6,263 nucleotides of DNA from Deltaproteobacteria bacterium (GTDB taxonomy: Bacteria > Desulfobacterota > Desulfobacteria > Desulfobacterales > Desulfatirhabdiaceae): the NCBI GenBank assembly GCA_021778975.1, contig JAJYBO010000176.1:1-6263 (forward strand), in the 5' to 3' direction. This document shows positions 1-4,722 of the stretch, one piece after another. The notes under the pieces are model-generated. The model was not told where the DNA came from. It saw only the letters and a list, made by a program, of their open reading frames with translations, and did no database searches. Position 1 is the stretch's first letter. Each line of letters begins with the position of its first letter. Made by a program: the position numbers and the translations under genes.

Positions 1-106
1 CATGGCTGCCAAAGAGAAAAAGGCCGTCGTCAAAGTCCAGACGATCTCCGGCGGCCACCTTGTCGTGAATTTTCCGGAAGCGATCCGCGTCACTGGGTGC
101 GTTCAT
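1..106 (-). CDS. mqnE: Radical SAM futalosine-pathway enzyme, probably aminofutalosine synthase MqnE (N-terminal fragment)
   Basis: Only about 35 codons are visible; the gene runs off the left edge. Reading the minus strand from the ATG at 106-104 gives a start of MNAPSDADRF, then a segment of the form RKIHDKVAAGDRLDF followed by DDGLFLF. The pattern K-V-x-x-G-x-R-L-x-F-x-D-G-L-x-L-F is the N-terminal helix pair that precedes the CX3CX2C cluster motif in MqnE and, less closely, MqnC. In that family MqnE joins SAM and 3-(1-carboxyvinyloxy)benzoate to make aminofutalosine in menaquinone synthesis, in the cytosol. The cluster cysteines lie outside the window, so the radical-SAM call is inferred from the N-terminus alone. 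A weak AAGAGA ribosome site precedes the ATG. A sigma70-like promoter and a palindromic operator lie just upstream, so it probably has its own transcript. MqnC or a related CofH-type protein is the main alternative. Confidence 0.6.
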   Translation of the reverse strand, partial: MNAPSDADRFRKIHDKVAAGDRLDFDDGLFLFGSH

Positions 107-142
107 GTGATGTTCTCTTGATTTTTTAGGCGGTTATAAAAG

Positions 143-156
143 TGACCACCTGGTCA
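143..156. promoter_or_regulatory. Palindromic operator TGACCA-N2-TGGTCA upstream of the mqnE-like gene
   Basis: The site is a perfect 6+6 bp inverted repeat with a 2-bp spacer. It lies between the predicted -10 box (169-174) and the start codon at 106, at about +6 to +19 of the predicted transcript. Short-spaced palindromes of this size at that position are typical of repressor operators, especially of TetR-type dimers. The family assignment is inference, and no regulator gene is visible in the window. Confidence 0.4.
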
Positions 157-168
157 TTTCGAGAACGT

Positions 169-197
169 AAAATAAACGATACGCACCAGCATTGCAA
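169..197 (-). promoter_or_regulatory. Predicted sigma70-type promoter of the mqnE-like gene
   Basis: On the minus strand a TTGCAA -35 box (197-192) is followed by 17 bp and then a TATTTT -10 box (174-169). Each box matches the consensus at four of six positions with ideal spacing. The predicted start is near 162, giving a leader of roughly 55 nt before the ATG at 106. The palindrome at 143-156 falls just inside the transcript. Confidence 0.45.
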
Positions 198-206
198 GTT
201 TTTTTT

Positions 207-226
207 GGGGCTGGTGTTCCAGCCCC
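207..226. repeat. GC-rich hairpin between tpx and the mqnE-like gene
   Basis: An 8-bp perfect stem, GGGGCTGG against CCAGCCCC, closes a 4-nt TGTT loop. A run of eight T on the plus strand (199-206) abuts the stem. For tpx transcripts on the minus strand this run reads as A8 after the hairpin, so it is not a canonical intrinsic terminator for either direction. It sits about 67 bp past the tpx stop and just upstream of the mqnE -35 box. It could be a weak terminator, an mRNA 3'-end protector or a DNA-level element. Confidence 0.5.
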
Positions 227-238
227 GCGTGTGGTGGT

Positions 239-250
239 CTGTAGCTACAG
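239..250. repeat. 12-bp perfect palindrome CTGTAGCTACAG
   Basis: This perfect palindrome without a spacer lies about 43 bp past the tpx stop codon, in the spacer before the mqnE-like gene. It may be a protein-binding site or chance. Nothing else in the window repeats it that I could see. Confidence 0.3.
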
Positions 251-292
251 TGAATTGCACGCTGTCATGACCGTTGTAATGGCTCTCAACAT

Positions 293-811
293 CTATGAGA
301 CTGTCAGTGATTTTACCGCTGCCAGTGCCGCCCCATAATTTGGTTCTTCGGCAATTTCTTTGACCAGCTCTGCATAGCGGATAACGCCGTTTCGGTCAAT
401 GACCATAACCGATCTGGCCAGAAGCCGGAGTTCCTGGATCAATACGCCATATGCTTTTCCAAATGCGGCGGTGCGGTGGTCGGAAAGTGTGATCACGTTC
501 TGAATGCCGGCGGCGCCGCACCAGCGTTTCTGAGCGAACGGGAGATCCATGCTGATGGTTAGAATCACCACGTCTGATCCCAATCCCGCGGCTTCTGTAT
601 TGAACCGCCGGGTTTCGATATCGCATACCGGCGTGTCTAACGACGGCACCGATGTCAGGATGCAGGTTTTGCCTCTGAAGGATGACAGCTTCACAGGCGC
701 CAGATCGTTGTTCAGAACTTCAGCGTCCGGGGCGGTATCTCCGGATTTTGGCATGTTGCCGATCAGGGTCAGGGGATTGCCTTTCATGGTGACGGTTGTG
801 CTATTTGTCAT
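293..811 (-). CDS. tpx: Thiol peroxidase Tpx (atypical 2-Cys peroxiredoxin)
   Basis: This 172-residue protein is close to the 168 residues of E. coli Tpx. Tpx reduces hydrogen peroxide and alkyl hydroperoxides using electrons from thioredoxin. The peroxidatic motif is at residues 57-63 (S-L-D-T-P-V-C), giving Cys63 with Thr60, and Arg133 in the later L-A-R-S-V segment completes the catalytic set. The resolving cysteine is Cys98 in the K-R-W-C motif, in the position that defines the atypical 2-Cys Tpx subfamily rather than BCP or AhpC. A third cysteine is Cys50. There is no signal peptide, so a cytosolic location is likely, although E. coli Tpx was first described as periplasmic. The ATG at 811 is fixed by a strong AAGGAG site (819-824) 7 nt upstream. 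The gene lies 57 bp downstream of kup on the same strand, and I see no clear promoter in that gap, so cotranscription with kup is plausible. Confidence 0.95.
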   Translation of the reverse strand: MTNSTTVTMKGNPLTLIGNMPKSGDTAPDAEVLNNDLAPVKLSSFRGKTCILTSVPSLDTPVCDIETRRFNTEAAGLGSDVVILTISMDLPFAQKRWCGAAGIQNVITLSDHRTAAFGKAYGVLIQELRLLARSVMVIDRNGVIRYAELVKEIAEEPNYGAALAAVKSLTVS

Positions 812-868
812 GATTTTTCTCCTTTTTGAAGATATGCCGGGGGTGAGTAATGAACGGTTTTAAAACGA

Positions 869-2755
869 CTACAACTCTATTTGACTGCCCAGTTCGACAA
901 CCCGTCCGGGCGGTATGCTGAAATAGTTGACAGCGCTCTGCGAATTCCGCGATAAAAATGCAAATATATGCAGCCGCCACCGGCTCATTTTCGATTTTCC
1001 TGTCAAAAGCAGCGTTTCCCTGCCCAGATAATAGCTGATGGGGGGAACATGGGGAATTTTTTTTGCATGAAACGCCCTGTCCACAATTTTGGGAACGTTG
1101 GGGGTTTCCATAAATCCATAATGGGCGATGATTCTGTAGAATCCATGCTCCATGGATTCGAAGGTCAGCCTGTCGGTTTCAGAAACGGCGGGGATATCTT
1201 CTGGCTGAATGGTCAGAAAAATCACCTCCTCATGCAGCACCTTGTTGTGTTTATAGTGATGCAGAAGGGATGGCGGCGTAAAATTCGATGACGACGCCAT
1301 GAACACCGCTGTTCCTTTCACCCGATGCACGCCATGCCGGGCTGCATCGGCAACGAAGGTATCTATGGACAGCATGGCGCTGCGCATTTTCTGATAGAGG
1401 ACGGCTCTGCCGTCTTTCCAGGCTGTCATCAGAATAACAATGATGATGGCCACCACGATGGGGAACCATCCGCCATCAAAAATCTTGAGAAGATTGGACC
1501 CGAAATAGGTGATATCGAAGACCAAAAATAAAACCACCAGCGGCGCCGCCTTGTGAAGCGGCCATTGCCAGGTGCGGGTGGCCACATAATAATAGAGCAG
1601 GGAGGTAATGGCCATATTGGCGGTGACCGCAATGCCGTAAGCCGAGGCCAGACCGCTGGACGCTCTGAATGTCAGCACCAGCCCGATGCAGACCACCATC
1701 ATGAGCCAGTTGATTTCCGGGATGTATATCTGGCCTTCGGTATCCGCGGACGTATGGATGATGGTGACCCGCGGGCAGTATCCCATCTGAACCGCCTGGC
1801 GCGTCAAAGAGAACGCTCCGGAAATCATGGCCTGGGAAGCGATGATGGTTGCCAGCGTTGACAGCAGCACCATGGGGTAGAGGATAATACGCGGTGACAG
1901 GCCATAAAACGGGTTGGCTACAAGTTCGGGATGATTCAGCAGCAGCGCGCCCTGTCCCAGATAATTCAGCAGCAGCGCGGGGAACACTAATGAAAACCAG
2001 GAAAATCGGATGGGGTTTCTGCCGAAATGCCCCATGTCTGCATACAGGGCTTCGCCGCCGGTGATGCACAGCACTACGGAACCCAGCACCACCAGCCCAT
2101 GTATGTGATTTTCGGCAAAAAAACGCCAGGCATAGATCGGGTTGACGGCCGCGAGAACATGAGGATTCCGCACGATAGCGAGTCCGCCCAGAACCGCCAG
2201 CGTCACAAACCAGATCATCATGATGGGACCGAAAATTTTGCCGATGCCTGCAGTCCCATGATGTTGAAACAAAAACAGCACCAGAAGCACGATACAGGTC
2301 AGCGGCAGTATCAATGTATCCGCTGCATGGGTCGCCACTTCAAGCCCTTCGATAGCTGACAGAACGGATATGGAAGGGGTGATGAACCCATCCCCGTAAA
2401 GCAGAGAGGCCCCCAGCAGGGCGGCGAACACCACAATCGGCCGCATTCTTGCGGAAAGACGTTCTTCAGAGGAGGTAATCAGCGCCAGCAAAGCGAAAAT
2501 GCCGCCTTCGCCGCGGTTATCCGCCTGCATGACGACCATCAGATACTTGATTGTCACGACGATGGTGAGGGACCATGCGATCAATGACAGCACCCCCAGG
2601 ATATTGGCTGGGGAGGCTGTGATGGCGTGGGTTCCGTGAAAACATTCCTTGATGGTGTAAAGAGGGCTGGTGCCGATGTCGCCATAAACGACTCCCAGCG
2701 CTCCGATGGTCAGTCTGACGGTGTCAATGGACGCCGGTTTTGCCGCACCCGTCAT
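869..2755 (-). CDS. kup: Kup-type low-affinity potassium uptake protein (K+/H+ symporter)
   Basis: The 628 residues match the usual ~620-630 length of the bacterial Kup/HAK/KT family, so the gene looks intact. The family imports K+ with protons through an inner-membrane core of about 12 helices. The signature G-V-V-Y-G-D-I-G-T-S-P-L-Y is at residues 21-33 (conserved Asp26), Y-G-D-G-F-I-T-P at 120-127, G-G-E-A-L-Y-A-D-M-G-H-F-G at 233-245 (conserved Glu235) and D-G-G-W-F-P at 427-432. Hydrophobic segments fill residues ~15-445. Residues ~446-628 form the soluble cytoplasmic C-terminal domain, ending in the typical Y-F-x-I-P-P-G-R-V-V-E-L-G. The ATG at 2755 has a GGAG ribosome site 11 nt upstream, slightly far, but the N-terminus aligns well with the family. 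Upstream are a strong promoter (2945-2973) and a structured ~180-nt leader. The tpx gene follows after 57 bp. Kup usually serves under acid, hyperosmotic or low-K+ conditions. Confidence 0.96.
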   Translation of the reverse strand: MTGAAKPASIDTVRLTIGALGVVYGDIGTSPLYTIKECFHGTHAITASPANILGVLSLIAWSLTIVVTIKYLMVVMQADNRGEGGIFALLALITSSEERLSARMRPIVVFAALLGASLLYGDGFITPSISVLSAIEGLEVATHAADTLILPLTCIVLLVLFLFQHHGTAGIGKIFGPIMMIWFVTLAVLGGLAIVRNPHVLAAVNPIYAWRFFAENHIHGLVVLGSVVLCITGGEALYADMGHFGRNPIRFSWFSLVFPALLLNYLGQGALLLNHPELVANPFYGLSPRIILYPMVLLSTLATIIASQAMISGAFSLTRQAVQMGYCPRVTIIHTSADTEGQIYIPEINWLMMVVCIGLVLTFRASSGLASAYGIAVTANMAITSLLYYYVATRTWQWPLHKAAPLVVLFLVFDITYFGSNLLKIFDGGWFPIVVAIIIVILMTAWKDGRAVLYQKMRSAMLSIDTFVADAARHGVHRVKGTAVFMASSSNFTPPSLLHHYKHNKVLHEEVIFLTIQPEDIPAVSETDRLTFESMEHGFYRIIAHYGFMETPNVPKIVDRAFHAKKIPHVPPISYYLGRETLLLTGKSKMSRWRLHIFAFLSRNSQSAVNYFSIPPGRVVELGSQIEL

Positions 2756-2938
2756 CTATTGTCATTCTCCGCAGCAGGGTGCAGCATGTGTTTTTCAGAA
2801 GTATTCATTTCCAGAGATATCCGTACCATTCTTGAGGTATTCGATAGAAAAGCCTTCACTGAACTGGAAGAAGCCCTGTTATGGGATTCAGTGAAGGCCC
2901 TGGACAGGAAAAACCGGGGTACGGCACTTCCTGAAGCC
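2756..2938 (-). promoter_or_regulatory. Long, structured 5' leader of kup (candidate cis-regulatory RNA)
   Basis: The predicted kup transcript starts near 2938, leaving about 183 nt before the ATG. Read on the minus strand, CCGTACC (2924-2918) can pair with GGTACGG (2827-2821), a perfect 7-bp helix. It encloses a 12-bp perfect hairpin (2898-2887 with 2863-2852) whose 3' side is followed directly by TTTTC. This nested arrangement resembles an attenuator or riboswitch-like leader. An alternative 6-bp pairing is possible between TTCCAG in the hairpin loop and CTGGAA downstream, which would compete with the hairpin. The conserved c-di-AMP riboswitch core, known upstream of K+ transporter genes in other bacteria, is not recognisable. 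Function is inferred; the pairings are seen directly. Confidence 0.35.
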
Positions 2939-2980
2939 CGTCCATCTATAGCAACAATCCATATTCAGGTCAACTGTTGA
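2786..2980 (+). CDS. Small open frame of 64 codons, doubtful gene
   Basis: An ATG at 2786 opens a frame that stops with TGA at 2978-2980. The product would be a mostly helical, charged 64-residue peptide beginning MCFSEVFISRD and containing E-L-E-E-A-L-L-W-D. I do not recognise the family. Against it: the upstream sequence offers only a weak AGGG ribosome site, the frame runs back open into the kup coding region as an antisense frame, both divergent -35 boxes lie in its last codons, and it covers the 12-bp hairpin and the predicted kup leader. In favour: residues 10-50 read like protein. It is listed so the stretch is not left undescribed. Confidence 0.15.
   Translation: MCFSEVFISRDIRTILEVFDRKAFTELEEALLWDSVKALDRKNRGTALPEARPSIATIHIQVNC
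2852..2898. repeat. 12-bp perfect inverted repeat in the kup leader
   Basis: GCCTTCACTGAA (2852-2863) is repeated in inverted form at 2887-2898, with a 23-nt loop. The loop itself can form a small CCC/GGG stem. On the minus strand the second arm is followed by TTTT (2851-2848), so for kup transcription the element looks like a weak intrinsic terminator placed between promoter and gene. Confidence 0.6.
2945..2973 (-). promoter_or_regulatory. Predicted sigma70-type promoter of kup
   Basis: On the minus strand TTGACC (2973-2968) is followed by exactly 17 bp and TATAGA (2950-2945), five of six and four of six consensus matches. The predicted start is near 2938. The -35 box is one arm of the palindrome at 2969-2981 and is separated from the oppositely oriented -35 box by 3 bp. 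Confidence 0.55.
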
Positions 2981-2981
2981 C
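2969..2981. promoter_or_regulatory. Palindrome GTCAAC-T-GTTGAC spanning both divergent -35 boxes
   Basis: This is a perfect 6+1+6 inverted repeat. Its two arms are the cores of the -35 elements of the kup promoter (minus) and the RNase-gene promoter (plus). It may simply reflect two back-to-back TTGAC boxes, or it may be an operator through which one dimeric regulator controls both genes. The sequence does not tell which. Confidence 0.45.
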
Positions 2982-3005
2982 GAAAATCTCATCAGCCTTT
3001 ATGGT
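2977..3005 (+). promoter_or_regulatory. Predicted sigma70-type promoter of the beta-CASP RNase gene
   Basis: TTGACG (2977-2982), a 17-bp spacer and TATGGT (3000-3005) match the consensus at five and four of six positions. The predicted start is near 3012, leaving a leader of about 62 nt before the ATG at 3074. It points away from the kup promoter. Confidence 0.5.
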
Positions 3006-3039
3006 GTAACTGACATGTGAGCGTGAAAACAGATGACGG

Positions 3040-3053
3040 CTGATAACTGATAA
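3040..3053. repeat. Tandem CTGATAA pair in the leader of the RNase gene
   Basis: The 7-bp unit CTGATAA occurs twice head to tail, followed by a further C, about 20 bp before the start codon. It is AT-rich and may keep the ribosome site single-stranded, or it may be simple-sequence drift. No function can be assigned. Confidence 0.35.
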
Positions 3054-3073
3054 CTATAGAAGCGAGGTGTCCT

Positions 3074-4651
3074 ATGAACGTTACGTTTTACGGCGGTGTC
3101 AGAGAAGTGACCGGTTCCATGCATTTGCTTTCCTGCGGCGCGGACCGGATTCTGATGGACTGCGGTATGCACCAGGGCCGGCGAAAAGAAAGCGATATGC
3201 GAAACAGTTCGATTCAGGTAAGTCCCAGACTGGTGACCAATATGGTGCTGTCGCATGCCCATCTCGATCATTCCGGACGAATTCCTTTGCTGACCCGGGA
3301 TCAGTTCAGCGGCCGGATCATCTGTACGCGGGCAACCGCCGATGCCTGTGAATATCTGCTTTTGGACAGCGCTCACATACAGGAATCCGATGCCCGTTAC
3401 CTGAACTATAAATCGGTAAAATCACTGCTTTATGAAATGAAAACCATTCCCGGCGTGCAGAAAGTTTCTCATGAAGACGCCAGAACCATTCAGAATCTTC
3501 TCAAAAAAGATCGTCATGAACTCAATAACGATGTCATCAATCGCCTGATGGAAAAATACCATCTGCACCGGATCGAGCCGATCTATACGACTGCCGATGT
3601 TGAGAGCGCTATGACATATTTCGATGGATACCCCTACAACACGCCGATCAGTATCGGAGAGGATATGCGGTGCGTGTTTTACGACGCCGGACATATTTTG
3701 GGGTCTTCCATCACCGCCATTCACGCCAGAGAAAACGGACGATTCCTGAATGTTCTGTACACCGGCGATATCGGGCGTTTTGACAGGCCGATCATCAATG
3801 ATCCAACGCTTGACTTCGGAGATACAGATCGTCAGGTGGATCTGCTCATCATGGAAAGCACTTACGGTAACCGGTTTCACGAGCCGGTGGAAGACTTGAA
3901 GCCCAAATTGACGCAGATCCTCAACGAAACCCAGGCGCGTGGGGGATCGGTGCTGATTCCCGCATTTGCTTACGGCCGCACCCAGGAGCTTCTGTACATG
4001 CTGCATGAACTGTATAACGAGGGCGCCGTTCCTCAGATACCGATTTATGTGGACAGCCCGCTGGCCTCCAAAATCACGCAGGTGTTTGGCGAACATCCGG
4101 AGGTGTTCGACACCGAAACCCAGACCACTTTTCTACAGCGCGGCCAGAACCCGTTTTATTTCGACAAGATTCATTTCATCAGCTCCGTCGAGGATTCCAT
4201 GACGCTGATGCGGGATGAAACGCCGCACATTCTGATTGCGGGGTCAGGTATGTGTGAAGCGGGGCGGATACTGCATCATCTTCGATACAAAATTCACAAC
4301 CCGAAGCACACCATTTTGATTGTCGGCTACATGGCGGAAAACACCCTGGGCAGACGGATTCTGGAGAAAGGTCAGGCGTACGAGGCTTCCGGACGCACCG
4401 GTATGCCACCGGTATTGCGGTTCTTGAACAAAGAGTATCCCCTCAAGGCGCATGTGGTCAAACTGGGTGGGTTCAGCGCTCATGCGGACAGGACGGAACT
4501 GCTTAAATTCCTTAAAAAATCCAATCTCAGCATCAAAAAAATCGCCGTGGTTCACGGTGAGGAGGAGCAGTCCCTCGCGTTCGGGAAATATCTGGAGTCC
4601 GAAGGGTTTTCCGCTGTCGTGCCGTTACCGGGAGAAACTGTTACGGTTTGA
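3074..4651 (+). CDS. Metallo-beta-lactamase/beta-CASP ribonuclease, CPSF-73-like
   Basis: This 525-residue cytosolic protein belongs to the beta-CASP branch of zinc-dependent nucleases (CPSF-73/Ysh1 type; bacterial relatives include Thermus TTHA0252), which cut RNA. All active-site motifs are present: H61-A-H-L-D65-H66 (motif 2), His207 in D-A-G-H-I-L-G-S-S (motif 3), Asp232 in Y-T-G-D-I-G (motif 4), Glu261 in E-S-T-Y-G-N (motif A), His470 in G-F-S-A-H-A-D (motif B) and His494 in V-V-H-G-E (motif C). The conserved G-S-G-M-C-E-A-G-R-I-L-H-H segment is at 390-402. The beta-CASP cap spans roughly 265-425. Motifs 2 and 3 are 141 residues apart, against 82 in human CPSF-73; the extra ~60 residues, about 105-170, are charged and probably helical. 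There is no KH domain. The ATG is preceded by GAGGTG (3064-3069). The gene has its own promoter diverging from kup and converges on recD2. The RNA substrate is unknown. Confidence 0.9.
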   Translation: MNVTFYGGVREVTGSMHLLSCGADRILMDCGMHQGRRKESDMRNSSIQVSPRLVTNMVLSHAHLDHSGRIPLLTRDQFSGRIICTRATADACEYLLLDSAHIQESDARYLNYKSVKSLLYEMKTIPGVQKVSHEDARTIQNLLKKDRHELNNDVINRLMEKYHLHRIEPIYTTADVESAMTYFDGYPYNTPISIGEDMRCVFYDAGHILGSSITAIHARENGRFLNVLYTGDIGRFDRPIINDPTLDFGDTDRQVDLLIMESTYGNRFHEPVEDLKPKLTQILNETQARGGSVLIPAFAYGRTQELLYMLHELYNEGAVPQIPIYVDSPLASKITQVFGEHPEVFDTETQTTFLQRGQNPFYFDKIHFISSVEDSMTLMRDETPHILIAGSGMCEAGRILHHLRYKIHNPKHTILIVGYMAENTLGRRILEKGQAYEASGRTGMPPVLRFLNKEYPLKAHVVKLGGFSAHADRTELLKFLKKSNLSIKKIAVVHGEEEQSLAFGKYLESEGFSAVVPLPGETVTV

Positions 4652-4683
4652 TGACGTTCCGAAAGTTTCTGTCAGTGTGTAAA

Positions 4684-4719
4684 GCCGTAAAAAGAGCAGT
4701 GCGGTTGCTTTTTTGCGGC
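4684..4719. terminator. Stem-loop terminator between convergent genes
   Basis: Between the stops of the RNase gene (4651) and recD2 (4725) lies an inverted repeat. Bases 4684-4698 pair with 4706-4719 in 14 pairs, including two G-U pairs and one bulged A, around a 7-nt loop. The stem contains an A5 run on its left arm and a T6 run (4709-4714) on its right. A shorter upper hairpin followed by T6 would therefore work for the plus-strand gene. The A-tract gives a shorter T run for the opposite strand, so it probably serves both genes. Confidence 0.65.
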
Positions 4720-4722
4720 CCA

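Noticed and set aside
207..226. Intrinsic terminator for tpx
   Set aside because: On the minus strand the stem is followed by A8, not a U run. On the plus strand it is followed by GCGTGTGG, so it fits neither direction.
1476..2069. 197-codon open frame on the minus strand within kup
   Set aside because: It overlaps kup in another frame, its translation is rich in His, Arg and Ala with no family pattern, and the kup frame is an intact conserved protein.
2852..2898. Insertion-sequence or MITE remnant based on the 12-bp inverted repeat
   Set aside because: The element is only 47 bp with no flanking target-site duplication visible and no transposase remnant nearby. An RNA hairpin explains it better.
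2756..2938. c-di-AMP (ydaO/yuaA) riboswitch upstream of kup
   Set aside because: The conserved core segments I know for this class (GGGUGAAUC-like and the CCGUCAGCUAACCUC-like 3' part) are not visible on the kup strand. Only unspecific helices are seen.
3422..4096. 224-codon antisense frame within the beta-CASP gene
   Set aside because: It is antisense to a well-supported catalytic protein with complete motifs. The translation shows no recognisable domain and there is no ribosome site or promoter.
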